Shown piece by piece: positions 1-17,000 of a stretch of DNA of 64,000 bases; positions within the stretch are counted from its first letter, which is position 1, and every line of letters starts with the position of its first letter. The DNA comes from Gadus chalcogrammus. Its lineage: Eukaryota; Chordata; Actinopteri; Gadiformes; Gadidae. The notes beneath the pieces were generated by a model. That model was given only the letters and a program-made list of their open reading frames with translations, did no database searches and was not told where the DNA came from. Both the position numbers and the translations under genes were made by a program. The stretch is from positions 13,991,027 through 14,055,026 of the forward strand of contig NC_079419.1 in the NCBI RefSeq assembly GCF_026213295.1, given 5' to 3'.

Positions 1-447
1 CTTAGTGCTGCCCCCTGCTGGGGAGCCCAGTGGCCGATGTAGATGTGTCCGTGCAATTCCCTTGAATTTAGTTTCGCTTCTATTTACATCTTTAATGTAA
101 AAAGTGTGAGTATAATCTGGAATTAAACTGAGATTATGCGATGGTTGGGGACACAGCTGTACATGTGGGACATCCCTCTCATGGACACTGTGTTTAAACC
201 AATTAAAAGTCTAATAATACTTCCAGTACACAAAGTTTAAGCTTGCATTTGGCACACACCCCACTCGTCTACTCTGTCATTTAAACTACAACAGGGTGCT
301 AATTTAGAACAGGCTCCTGTGTAAACTTGTCGAGCCTACCATGACAGATGAGGAAAACCCAACCACTAGTGCTCTCCCAGTCTGCCCGCACACGCCACTG
401 GATGAGCGCTTCTTCTGTAATTCGCTGTTGTTGTTGTTGTAATGTAG
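1..447 (+). other. pde7a intron sequence upstream of the first visible exon
   Basis: No coding exon recognised. The stretch ends at the acceptor (AG at 446-447) of the first visible pde7a exon. That exon starts in codon position 2, so a coding exon must lie upstream of the window. Confidence 0.6.
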
Positions 448-2467
<2,020 letters not shown>

Positions 2468-2880
2468 AGTCCTACCAGCCTTCCTAGACCCCCTCCCAAG
2501 ACAAAGGAACGTAGACCACCTCTGAGAGACATGGGCACCTTCCTGGACTACCTCCGTGACCACTTCCCTAGAGACCTCCCTAAACCCCCTGCTAGCGACA
2601 TGGGTACCTAGAGAACCTCCTGGAACCTAGACCACCTTCTAGGATCCTCTCTAGACCACTTCCCTAGAGACCTCTCTAGACCACTTCCCTAGAGATATAG
2701 GAACCCATACCACCTCCACCGTAGAGACCTACCAGCCTCCCTAGACCACTCCCTACAGATATAGTAACCTAGACCACCTCCTAGAGACCTAGGACCCTTC
2801 CTAGACCTCCTCCCTACAGATATAGTAACCCGGACCACCTCCTAGAGACCTAGGAACCTTCCTAGACCACTTGCAAAGCT
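2468..2880 (+). repeat. pde7a 3' UTR made of a degenerate minisatellite
   Basis: Straight after the stop codon the sequence is a string of variants of CCTAGAGACC, CTAGACCACC and CCTTCCTAGAC. The last three units, beginning GATATAG at 2694, 2758 and 2819, are about 61-64 bp each. It probably lies in the 3' untranslated region. No polyadenylation signal was assigned. Confidence 0.75.
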
Positions 2881-5350
2881 TTTACCTCAGGAAAGGAAAG
2901 CTTGTGGAAATGCGTCTCTCCCTTCTCTCGCTCTCCTTCGTCTTCTTACACTTTTATTCTTTCTTCTTATTCTCTGTCTCCCTGTATCTCTCTCGCTCTC
3001 TATCTGCCTTTATCCTGCTTCCTTTTCGACGCCACCAACTAACCAATGACTACTTTGTTATTTCATTTAATCGTATTTATTACATTGGGACGTATTCCCG
3101 GAGTACAGTTACATCGATCATTTACTACCTTACCAAAGTACTACGACAATGTATTCAAACTTAAGGTAATCCATGGATTACTACGTACCACAGTAATGCA
3201 TAGATGTATTACTATATTGTGATGTTTCTGCTGACATATTATTTATTGTTGTGTGATTCAAGCTCTGGTATCAAAATGTTTCCTTTCGCTAACCGGAGCT
3301 TTCACAGGATTTATTGGGTCATTTCGTGGACTTTGAGGATTTAAGATAAGTTCCCACATTATCCTGAAGAGTTCAGAAACGGGGGGAAAATTGCTCAGAC
3401 AGATTTATTTTATGTAGCGCTATAATTTAATATTGGAAACCCCAAATATGTAGCCAATGACGAAGAAGAAACATTGAACATGAAGATTGTTCCGGAGACC
3501 CGCGGTGGATGTTTGGAATGGGGCCAAGGGCGGGCAGACATTTTGTTACATGCTAATTTAACTTAATTTAACCAATGGCTTAACTCGCTATTGGTTCTGG
3601 GGCAAAACGGTGCACATTCAGTCGAATTAATTACCACTTGCATAAAATGTTTGCTCTTTTGCTAAGGTAGACGAGAAACGCCATTCGATCGAGACGATTT
3701 CCTCTTTATTTGTATTTTTTTAAGGGTTTTTGGTTGATCGTTCCACTGTGAAAATGGACATGACTGTTGAGTTTGAATTACTATTCTTTTAATTGTGTTT
3801 TCCTTTTTCAAGGGCACATCTGTCATGTTTGGGGGGGGTGAAAAATAACAATATTTACCAAATAATGGTAATATACGTCATGTGATACACCATCATGTGA
3901 AAAATCCAACTCTTTAAATCGGTATCTGTCACATTAGAGTGTTACGTTTTTAGCTTCTAAATGTTTGTATTTAACCGTCATTTCTTGGAAGAAACACTTG
4001 TTGCATTACATTCAGTTTTTCTTTTAAGAAGTTAGTCATTTTGCTTAGGTGGGGCTATTGTTCGTTCATCAAGATGTCGTGAACTCAAATCTTCCTTCAG
4101 TGGAGTTGTGGAACACAATTTGCTGTACTGGCTGCTTTCACCGGTACTGTTCTATTGAAGGAGAATTAGTTAATGACGATGGGTAAAAACATGGAAGTCA
4201 GTCCGTTCTTGCAAGCATGATTAGGTTGCCAAGTGGAAACTTCCATTAAACTATGCTGTTGCTGACAATTCCCCATACTTCAGATGGGAAACCCAAATGC
4301 ACCAGCCATAACTGTAGATAGTCAATACACAATTTCTGACAATTTTTAAGAAGCCAGACCACAAACAGACCTTTTCATTTTTTGTCATAAAAGTTATGCT
4401 TTGTTTTTTGTTTAAAAGGCAGTTGGGGAATGGATAGGTGGATGTTAAACTATGCACTAATTTCTTAAGTGACCAAACAGATTTTTGTCTTAGTAAATCA
4501 TTCACATGTGTACCGTTCGGCTTTTTGACATCTTTCATGTTGGTTTTTCTTTGTTTTCTTTAGACAACACAAAGTTGTAGAAGGACGCAGGTGCTTTTCA
4601 TAGTAAAGTGAAATTTGTATTTTCTGAAAATGCCAAGACTTTTTGATGCAAGTCACCTGTGTGAAGGAACTTCCATGACAAACTATTTTGTGAAAATCTT
4701 GCCAAATATTGATATTTTGCTATATTTGCCAGTTATTACATTTTCAATAATAAAATGAATTGACTCTTTTGCGGCATAAATAATACTTAACTACACTGTG
4801 ATCCAAGCCATTTCAACACAATGCAAAGGTTTATGCTAAATGTAAGTATATGCATTAGTGATCTTTAACCACATTAATTTATCTTCGAAGCTATACACTT
4901 GGAGTATTCAGAATGGTTGATATAGTGACGAAAAATCAGGTATGTTTTCTGATGGATGTGTAGTGACGGGTCGTTGCCGGGGAACGAGTTGTCTCGAATA
5001 GCTCAGCTAGGCTCAACTACGGTATATGAAGAGCCGGCTCTTATCGGTGAGCTGAGCCAAATTATCAGACTCAATGAAAAAAGACGGAAAGCCCATCAAC
5101 TTTTCCTAGGGCGTTGGCTCTTTAAATCCTACAACATTCTGAACGGATGGCCGGCGAGGTCAGCTGAACACTCAATATCCAATCACAGACGCGCATTTTA
5201 ACAGCTGACACTTTTTTTCGTCTCCGACCAGGAAGCATAGCCAACAACAATCAAGTCGCATACCCTTTCATTATGTAGCTTTACGTGTCAGTCTATTCGC
5301 GGTCTATGCGTTTGATTATGATACAGAATACTTGTTATTGTATCATGTTA
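2881..5350. other. intergenic region, pde7a to armc1
   Basis: AT-rich, with no convincing coding exon. Human PDE7A is followed by MTFR1, but I see no mtfr1-like exon here. At about 4960-5130 there is a GC-richer stretch with repeated GAGCCGGCTC and GAGCTGAGCC-like motifs, possibly a worn hAT-type repeat (low certainty). Confidence 0.5.
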
Positions 5351-5452
5351 TGTTATCGTTGTGCTGTCATGTGATCCTTGGTGACAGTTCATTGAATAAC
5401 CCAACTAGCCATCCTCACTCGCCTTGTGGTCGCCGCTCCCGAAACGCTCGTG
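5351..5452 (+). promoter_or_regulatory. armc1: probable armc1 non-coding first exon (3' end) and promoter region
   Basis: A CG-containing stretch ends in a good donor, GTG|GTAAGTGC, with the exon end at 5452. The next acceptor on this strand is at 5905/5906, just before the armc1 start codon, so this is the likely donor of a 5' UTR exon. The 5' limit is not defined by the sequence. Confidence 0.4.
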
Positions 5453-5756
5453 GTAAGTGCCAACGTTGCTGGCAGCCGATGTTAATACTACACTGTGGTC
5501 ATTGGCATTTGCCAGTGGCGTTAGCGTGTCCGTTTTATAGCTCCAAATGAGCGTAAATGAGTTTAAACGCATATAGGCGCAGTCTACCCACCAGCACGTC
5601 AAGTCTGAGAATGAATGTCCTCCAGCCAATCAAATGCATATCAACTAAACCCGTGGCATATAAGGAATAAAAAAGCTCAGTTAGGCTTATTTCAAACAGA
5701 TGCAAGTATACAGGAATATGGGCTTCATTGGCTTTTCAAATGAAATACATTTTCTT

Positions 5757-5759
<3 letters not shown>

Positions 5760-5850
<91 letters not shown>
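5760..5850. repeat. (GT)n microsatellite upstream of armc1 coding exon
   Basis: About 91 bp of pure TG, ending 55 bp before the acceptor of the exon that carries the armc1 start codon. Confidence 0.98.
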
Positions 5851-5853
<3 letters not shown>

Positions 5854-5935
5854 CTGTTCTGAATTTGTTGAATTTATCCCAGTCGTGTTCTTCTGTGGTG
5901 TCCAGGTGGTTTTATATTTAGAGGCAGCAGCAGCC

Positions 5936-8810
5936 ATGAGCGGGGAAGCCGAGGCTCTGCTGGTCGTGAACCAGCTGCGGGATCTGGCTGCAGACCCCAT
6001 GAACCGGAGAGCAATCGTCCAGGACCAAGGCTGCTTGCCCGGACTCATCCTGTTCTTGGACCATCCCAACCCGCAAGTCGTTTACTCTGCCCTGCTTGTG
6101 AGTGTGACTTCATAGTGATGTGTGTTCATACATGCCACTTTCAGCCTCTGTTGTTATGATTGGGTGCAACTTTCAGCCTCTGTTGCTGGCTCCATTGTCA
6201 CCACCAGGCGCTGAGGTACTTGGCAGAATGTCGTGCCAACAGAGAGAAGATGGAGGGTGAGCTGGGCATGATGCTGAGCCTCCAGAACGTCAAACAGAAG
6301 TAAGGGTTTGAGAATTACAATCCATGTCAAAATAAACCCCCGCTGGTGACATCACATGTGGGCGCATCCAAATGTACAATGGCTGTAATGGGAAAATTAT
6401 ATTTTCAAATTCTGTTTCTCTCACTGCCATTTGTTGGGTGTGCCTTTCCCTGACCCCCTTGGTGTGGTCAGCTCCAACTGATGAGGCATCGCTACGTCTT
6501 CCCCTTTATGACATAATGGGGAAGTCGTCTATTGTTTACTACCATCTGGTTAACCAATGCTATTGTTTTTTTGGGAAGAAGAGCTGTTCTCAGCATTCAT
6601 GAGACCTCGATCGATCACACACACACACACACATCTGAGGCCTCAGATTATTGTATGTTATATGTAATTATTGTTTGGATGACTCTTCATTTTTGATGAC
6701 TCTTTATTCTTAAACAGTTTGTACAGAACAATTGGCGTGGTGCAAATTCCCACCACAATGGCTTTATCAACCTACCCAGTGGACTGTACCAACCCGGTTG
6801 GCGTGTCTACCCATCATGTATTCAGCTGGTCAGTGCCATGTGTCACTGCAAGAATACCTGAGCACTCATCCCATGTGTTGTGTTGTGTCACAGATCCACC
6901 ACCCCGGGGGAGACGAAGCTTCTGGCCTCGGAGGTATACGAGCTGCTCCAGGCATCCAGCGGGCCAGAGTCCGACCGGGCTGAAGGAGCTCCGTCTGGTA
7001 GGAGGAAAGCCCAGTTCTTTCTGGGCTCCACCAACAAGCGGGCCAAGACAGTGGTATTGCATATAGACGGGCTGGATGACTCTGTAAGTGGGCCCACAGT
7101 CAAAACAACAACGCATGTCCACAAAGCATGCAAACATAAAGGAGGTTGGCGTGTTTGTTTTCATAAGAGTGTCCCTCTCACAGCATCCTCATGCTCTCAA
7201 CAGAGTCGCAGGACTCTGTGCGAAGAGGCCCTGCTGAAGATCCGCGGGGTTATTAGTTTCACCTTTCAGATGGCTGTCAAGAGGTGCATCGTTCGAATCC
7301 GCTCCGACCTCAAGGCGGAGGTGAGGCTCTTCCTTTCAGGTCATCTCATGCAGCCCATCCCTAATTCGGATATGCATCATTTGATACCCTATTAGAAGGC
7401 AGCGCTTTTTTCAATTTCTTTGTCCCACTAGGGGAAATTTATTTTGCAGCCATGTTCACAAAATGACACACACAAGAGGGGACTTCCAAATCTTACCCCA
7501 CAGAAGCTTAAAGGTTGGGTATGGAATTCTCTTTTTTGGCCATTTTTGCAAAATTACTTGAAATCCTTATCATAACCCACTTACAGCCATTGAGTTAGAA
7601 GTACTGACATGAAAATTAAACAAGTCGATCATCTGTGGAACGGGCAGGGCTCGAAAAACTCCAGCTAACCCCCCCCCCCCCCCCCGAGTGGCATTGGACA
7701 GTAAGTACGTCAATCAAACGGTCGTACTGCACTCCCGCTCCCCGCGTGACCCCTTCGTGCACGTACTCAAACCTCGTGACCCAGAGCAAGCTTCTGTTTG
7801 TTGCTATCCAGCGGTAGCTACTGGAGCTAGCTAGCTAGCTAATGACTCGCTCTCGCGCATCTGTGTTCGCTCGTGCATGATTGCGCGTCCATGTACTTGG
7901 AATGGGTGGAGTCAGAGTCAGCGTTGAAGGAGAGGGGGTAGGACCATTTCAGTTGTGTATTTTCAAAATCTGCTGGCATTTCGCAAATCCCATACCCAAC
8001 CTTTAAGCTATAGTTCTGTAACATAGTATGTAACATACATTGTTGCATACATTATCTGTGGGGTTTGGCTTTGTTGAGCAATGGGATGGCTGAGGGGATT
8101 AGGCTTCAGCTGAAAAGTAGCGGGGGAGTGGGTGAGTAATGTCCTGTGATATTGCATGACTGATTCGTGTGATGGCTTTGATGTTAAGTTCTTGTATACA
8201 GTGAGCATGGCGAAGAAGCAAGTGGAGCAGTACAATATAATTTGTTGAACAATGCTGGTATACAGTAGTAGGAGTAAATGTATACCACTATAATCTAGAA
8301 GAAAAATGATCTGTGCGGTGTGTCCTCTAGGCGCTGGCGTCGGCCATTGCCTCTACCGAAGTTCTGACAGCCCAGCAGGTGGTGAAGGGAGAGAATGGCC
8401 AAGAGGTTAGTTCTGCAACTGGTGTCTCCCACAGTTGTGCCACTCTTGAACATGTGCATGTCCTACATCGACCCCGGTGCTTTCGGAAATAAAAAGGTTG
8501 TTCAGCAACTAGACTCTTAATTAGTAAAACAGTCCTATAGTTGTTAATGGTTGACATTAAACTCAATGTTCGACTTGAAGCATTCCCTCAACTACGCCCT
8601 TTGTTAAATTTTGCTCAGATTTTGATCCCCTTCACGGAGGACGGCTCTCTACAGGTGGAGCAGAACGTGGACCTGCCGGACTATCTGCCCGAGGAGGAGG
8701 CCCAGGCCGAGGAGCCCGACAAGGCAGTGACCCGGGTGGGCAACGGGCAGGATGGCGCTACCTGGCTAGGCACCGCTGCCAACTTCCTGTCTCGTTCCTT
8801 CTACTGGTGA
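5936..8810 (+). CDS. armc1: armc1: armadillo repeat-containing protein 1
   Basis: Full gene, 275 aa; human ARMC1 is about 282 aa. Exons: 5936-6097 (coding part; exon starts at 5906), 6208-6299, 6894-7083, 7204-7320, 8331-8405 and 8619-8810 (TGA 8808-8810). Lengths add to 828 nt with all phases consistent. The N-terminal part ([20 protein letters not shown], then [18 protein letters not shown]) is the armadillo-like region. The middle ([15 protein letters not shown] to RIRSDLKAE) resembles a metal-binding-like domain. The C-terminus [11 protein letters not shown] is a strong family hallmark. In mammals ARMC1 is found in cytosol and at mitochondria, where it associates with the contact-site (MIB/MICOS) machinery and affects mitochondrial distribution. 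The start codon is chosen because [20 protein letters not shown] aligns with the mammalian N-terminus. Intron 5 contains a TTAA-flanked mobile element. Confidence 0.93.
7512..8002. mobile_element. piggyBac-like non-autonomous element (491 bp) in armc1 intron 5
   Basis: Terminal inverted repeats AGGTTGGGTATGGAATT (7512-) and AATCCCATACCCAACCT (-8002) are flanked on both sides by TTAA (7508-7511 and 8003-8006), the target site of piggyBac elements. No transposase is encoded. It contains a run of C at about 7669-7685. Confidence 0.75.
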
Positions 8811-10553
<1,743 letters not shown>

Positions 10554-10779
10554 ATTTTAGATCTGATCTCTTTCTGACCTGTTGCCTACTTTTTTAAATA
10601 ATAGATAATTAAGTGTATGGATTTCTCTTAAATATCTGCCGAGATGAGGGTTCTTGTTGTATATTTTGAGTCACATTTGAACTAATTTGCTGGTAACCAA
10701 ATATTTGGTGACATGTTCAATTTATGTCACATTAGTATTCAACATTACGTTCCCCAAAAGGCCGGTTTGGCAAAAAGAA

Positions 10780-11029
10780 AAGGCAGATTCCTAATGATAA
10801 GTTTCCATATCCCTGCGGTGTCAACTTGTATACGAAATCATTCCAGACGCTGACAACGGTGGGGGGTCTTCGGTTGGGTCATCTGTTGACATCACTTCCG
10901 TGTTGCTGAAGAACTCGATCTCGGGAGGAACCCAGTTGATCGCTTTCAGAGGGCTTTTCTTGACCCCGGGTATCCTGTTAACACACAACTTCTTCGAGCA
11001 TTGTTTGTCGGACGTCCGATAGAGTTGTC
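10780..11029 (+). promoter_or_regulatory. cyp7b1: probable cyp7b1 promoter/5' UTR
   Basis: The moderately GC-rich 250 bp directly upstream of the cyp7b1 start codon at 11030. Assigned by position only; no clear TATA box was recognised. Confidence 0.35.
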
Positions 11030-14000
11030 ATGTCGTGTATTCTGCTGCTGGTGCTGGTTGGCGTCCTGTCCCTCGCGTGGCTGCTAGGACGGCGGAGAAG
11101 GTGAGTGTTAAGGAAAGAAAACATGGAAAGTAGTAAGCGCGGTCGCATAATGGGATACAACTCCGCAGAGATCTGCTGGAAGTGTGGAACGTGCTGGAAC
11201 GGTTACCTTTGGGAAGTGTTCTCCGGTGGTGGGACAACTTCACCTGCCACCTAAATAATTTCGGTTAACGGCTTAACAACTGCTGAGATGTTGAAGTACC
11301 CGATCTGTTTGATCTCAGGCGTGTTTAGTATCTTTTAAAAAAAATAATCTTTCAAATTATTAGTTGATACTCGAAAACCAGTATAAAGTATTAAAACAAC
11401 AATCAGACCAGACTCCTATGGTGGATTACAGATGTTGTGGTTTCGGGATAGTTCACGCGTTTTGAATTTCGTTCTCTCAATTTATCTCTACAACGAAAAG
11501 TCTTTCCCACAAGGCAATCGATTGGCTTGAGCGACAGTCTGTCACCAAAGCCAGAGACGCGTCATCTTTGTTGACTCCAATTGAAAAAAATATATACCGG
11601 CATATTAAATAAATAACAAACATATGTTTTATTGTCTCCTGTCTGAATATGATATCATTTAAAATGTTCTACTGCAGATTCCTGCACATCCAAGTCAAAG
11701 AGAGACACGTTAGCAAGCAAAGAGTGAACAATAAAGTGGTTTTAAATGTAAATGTCTATCATTGTATAGGCTATATTAATGAGTTCAGGGTGCATATTAA
11801 TTGTACCCAGAAAGATTTATTTAATTAAATATATTTGCAATTGATTTCCTAAATCAACTCGATAACATGCTGTTGCTGGGCCATTGACCCATTTTGGCAA
11901 TCATTATTGATCCCGGTGGTTTGACCCGTTCTTCTGTCATATCTGAAATTCATAAAGATTACATTTGTCAACAATAGATTACGTAGCCCCCTAGTTATCA
12001 TGGGATAAACAATATTGAAACAACCAGGTTATAAAGAAATTGTGAGAAAATAATTCTAACTGAATTTTTAATTAACATTTACCTTTAGGCCATTAGGCAG
12101 ACGCTTTTATCGAAAGCCGGGTAAAATAAGTACAGGGAATTTATTTGTAGATATCTGTAATTCCAGTTTAATGCGACTCAATTCAAGGTATCAACATCCC
12201 TTTTCAGATATCTTAAATTAAGATTTGACTAGGTGAAATGACGTTGTAGATATCTAGATATCTACAATTCAGTTGCAGATATCCGTAATTCACATAGTGG
12301 ATATCTGCAATTGAATTGTAGATATCTGTAATGAGAAACCCCATAGACATGAATGGCAACCATAGAGTTGCAGATATCTCAAATTTTAGATATCTCTTAT
12401 CAAAATTAATTTCTAGACATCTATTACTTGATTATAGATATCTACAATTAAATTATGACTATCCCTAACTCCAGTTTGAGAGTGCTACAATGTCATGTTG
12501 TCATAATTCCAGTTAGAGATATCTACAACGTCATTTCGCCTAGTCAAAACTTAATTTAAGATATCTGAAAAGGTACATGTAGATATCTTGAATTGAGGTG
12601 AATTAAAGATATCTTGAACTGGAATTGTGACTAGTCATAATCAAATTGTAGATATCTCAAACTGGAATTACAGATATCTACAATTCAGTTGTAGTTATCC
12701 GTAATTCAAATCTGTAATGAGAAACCCCATAGACATGAATGGCAAAAGTGACGTCATTTATCCTAGGAGGAATTTCTTAGTGGATATCTGAAATGACAAT
12801 TGTGGATAGGAAGAATGTAGTTGCGGATATCCGAAGTGTCAATTTTGACTAGGCAAAACTGAATTACAGATATCTGCAACCCATATCCAGTCTAGTGAAT
12901 TTATGTAAAATTGGCTTGCCATAGGTGAGTGACTTTTAGGTGAGCCAAAGAATAAAAAAAAAATATATATATATATATATATTGCGTTACTCGCGCGATA
13001 AAAAAATGAACGCTTTTAAAATTGGTTTGCGTTAACGCGTTTAACTGACAGCACTAATCTAAACGAAATGAAGCAACTGACCCAGATTTCAAACTGCATT
13101 TGAAATAGACCTTGAGACTCACAACAAATGAACGCTATAGGACAGTGATCATGATCTGCCTCAATATCAGAATAACAAGCATAGGTCAAATAGCAATAAC
13201 TGGTGGAATGACCATAAAGTAGGTCTGTATGTGCCGTGTATTAAGCTTGTCCAGGCCCTGCAAGTTAGGATGTAGGCTATGAATCTGAATACATTTTTAG
13301 GTAGGGGCCATCCCCAAAATGCACCAGCATACAGGAAATCACATCTACTGAATTCCAATTTTCTGAGACAGTGACCAGTAGGTCCATGTGAGGGCAATCT
13401 TTCCCTGGCATTAGGAGGATCTCAGTCTTGTTGAAGTTAAGCTTCAGGTGATGGGAAGTCGTCCAAGTGCTGACGTCTGCCAGACATTCTGAGATGTCTC
13501 AACCAGGGTTTTGTCAGAGGAGGGGGAAAGAGAGGAATAGCTGAGTGTCGTCAGCGTAGCAGTGATATGAAAAACGTTCTGATGTGATTACAGAGCCAAG
13601 GGATCTGGGGTCTCATTTATAAAACTGTGTGTGGGATCGTTACTAAAAGTGTACGTACGCCCAAAAGCCAAGTTTTGCGTGCGCCAGAAAATATTCAGAT
13701 TTATAAAACCCTGCGTACGCACACCGTACGCAATCTTTGCTTTATAAATCACAGAGTGCGTACAAGTGTGCGCAGCTGAATCAGCTTCACGTTCCGCCCT
13801 GTACACGCCCCTTTTTAACCATAAATGGTCAATGCAAATGACCTCATGAACGCGATCTGCATATAAAACAGACTCAGATGCAAGTATTATGACTAGTCGG
13901 AAACAATGGCAGAAGTACTGAGAAAAGCAAAAAAGCGAAATTGCACGGAGGTTGAAGTGGAGACACTTGTGGGTGAGATGGAGGCCCGAAAAGTAGTTTT

Positions 14001-17000
14001 GTTCGGGGGTCACGGGATTGGGATCGCCCACAACAAAAAGCAGAGTGAGTGGCTGCAGCAGTGAACTCTGTCAGTAGCACGGAGCGCACAGTCCCAGAAT
14101 TAAAAAAGAAGTGGTCTGACATAAAGGTACATATTTTTATGTACCAATAAATCGTTATGGTCCGTAAAGACCCTATCCCTCCGAATCCTGCCATTTGCAT
14201 GGTCCGCCAGAAGTGCCATATGGTGCAGCATTACCACGGCGCTCACCTCTGTATTTATAGGGTTACGGTAATAAGACTGACAGAGAACACCTTGGATAAT
14301 CAGTTTGTAATCACCCAAGTAAAATGTTCTTGAACATAACCCCTTTTTAATGCCTGATTTGTCATGAAAGCATCAAGAGTAACGGACAACGATTGTGATG
14401 AGGCGTGTGGCTTGGTTTTCCACACTTGGGATTTAATTGATATTTGATTATGTGTTTACAGTGTCGCATGAAAATATTATGCTATTGACACATGTTGGAC
14501 AGATGCTTTATACCATGCAGTCGCGCCGTCAGTGGAGAGTATGGAGTGACGGGATTAAATATAGAGAATTTTTTTTTATTTCTATTCTACTGAGATGTTT
14601 CTGGAGTTATAACTGAGAAATAACGCAGTTGACTTAAATCATTCTGATTGCATAGATTTAACGCATGATACGGGTTGAAAATAAATTTATGAAGGGCGAT
14701 GATAAAACATAATCGTTCTTCTCACTCTACAATTCTTCTGTCTGACTTCAGTTCACCACCACACCATCTGTGTTGCCAATTCTCCTTTTCCTCCAAACCA
14801 TGCATACGCATGGGTCAGAGTTTGCTTAGGGCTGCGCACATTTTCCCGTCAGGTAGTTTTTTTTATAGATCACAACCTTGGCGTGGAAAGTCACGTACGC
14901 CAATTTCAGCCCCGTTTTGTGCGTACGCAATGGTTATAAATGAGACCCCTGGTATGTAGGGAGAACAGAAGGGGTCCCAGTACAGAGCCTTGAGGGATAC
15001 CAGTGTCAAGAGTGCAGGGTTTGGACAAGGAGCCATTCCATGTGACCTGATAGGTGCGATTCGTCAGGAAGGATGAGATCCAGCATATTGCAAATTTTGA
15101 AACATTCCTTCCCTTCCCCTCCCTCGAAATATATCAGTCAACATCAGGATTTGATGTACGGAAGCGAATTATGGCCACATGTGAATTTATTTGGAGTTCT
15201 GAGTTTAACGTCAGAATTCTGAGGTTTAAGTCAGAGTTCTGACTTTAATCTCAGGGAAATGGGAGTCAATAGCACGACCCATGATGCAAAAGTCATTCTT
15301 TCTCCAATGGGGAGAAGGTAAAGACGTAGTCGGGAGTAAACGGGCAGGAATCGGAAAACCGGTAACCGTAAATATCACTCGGAAAAGAGGCTTGTAACAT
15401 TGTGACAAAATCCAAAGAGATATCCGACCAGGGGAGATGAGGCAACGGGAGTGGACACAGGAGACCAGGAGGTGGGTGACGAGATACCTTGCTCTGGGCG
15501 CACAGAGGACAGGCGGCAACATATTCTCCTACCTCCCTCTCCATGAACGGCCACCAGAAGCGTTGCTTAACCTGAACATAAACAGAGTACGCCTTATTTC
15601 AGGGTGTCAGGAGAGGAGGGAGGTATGGGCCCAGTGGATGACCTAAGCACCATGAGAAACCGGAACAAACAGCCGGTTCGGGGGACAGCCGTCCGGTACT
15701 TGAACATTACCAGTCCATCTGAATGTTATCAGCAGAGACAATAAATCCCAGAAAAGGGACAGTGGTGTTGTGGAATTCACACTTCTCAGCCTTTACGGAA
15801 AGCCGGTGGTCGGGTAGCCACTGCAGAACTTGGTGGACATGCTTGACATGAGTCTGGACGGACGAATGATGCCGGAAAAGTCTTTATAATCTTTCATAGC
15901 CTCCTTCTCTGCACTGAATAGAGACGACCTTTGGGAGCTGAAATTCCTGGGAGCAGATCCATGGGACATAGGTTCATAGGGTCGGTGTGTTAAGGCAGGG
16001 AAATGGCTCAAGCCTTGCTGAACACCTCCTTGAGGTCGAGGTAACAGGACGTGACCCCGCAGAGATCCGGAACGACCTAGGAACCCTGGGTCGAGAAGGC
16101 TCTCGGGCAGAAACAGACCGGAAACAGTTAGAAGAAAATATAAATTAATTCATGTATTTTTGACCAAATTTCTGGCCAAAACTAATTAAAGAAGAAGGAT
16201 TATTTCCCGGCTCACTATGCCGCCAGAACCTTGGTCCCCTTCCCTAAAGGTTGTTTTAGCGATTCTAGGCCGAAACATAAATGATCACATTCGCCTGATC
16301 TTTCCTCACTTTCCGCTAGCTGCCTGCCCAATAAGCAGGCCGTCAAAAAAACTTGTCTCTGTAGGCAGCCTATGATCCGAGATCGTACACAAAACCAAAT
16401 GGTACCATCAACCACTCAAAACCCAAATATATAGTATTCCAACCAATCATCGACAAGGGGTGGGTGTTGTGGGGTTTTGCGCTGTGTTCATGATAGTTTT
16501 TATTGGATGCACAAAACACGCAAGGGAAGGGCGAGCTGGCTCTGTTTGTTTGGGACAAGCCCCCAGGAACAGTGCATACTTCCACAATCCACCAGTGCTC
16601 ACCGGCCAAGCCTGGTATTGCAGCTGTTCAAGCGGGCTGTGGACGGGTCCCTAGATTCAATGGGCCCAGAAGTAGATATCTCCGTTCACTCCAATACAAG
16701 TGGGGAACAGGAATGTGTCTCCACAAAAAATGACTGGATATCAATCAAAGGTTCATAATTATCTTTATGCCATGTACTTAAAAAGTTTTCTCTTTCCAAA
16801 ACGCCACCTCAAGCGTTTTATTAGCCGTTTTGTGTTATTATTTTTTGCTGGAGAAGGAGGGGTGGGCAGCTGAAAGGAGTCATAGTGAAACAAATGTTGT
16901 TTCCGCCCGGCAAATAATATTTAGGTGTTTTTGTTATCTGCACGTATTATTGAATCGATATTGAAGCAATTGGATCAATATTGAATCGATATCGAATCGA

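Noticed and set aside
2871..3164. 97-codon + strand frame in the pde7a 3' flank
   Set aside because: Low-complexity Leu/Phe/Ser-rich reading with no start context or homology.
12962..12982. TATA box or promoter
   Set aside because: A simple AT microsatellite inside an intron.
13588..14031. 147-codon minus-strand frame across the Harbinger end
   Set aside because: Crosses the terminal repeat and is antisense to the Myb-like gene remnant.
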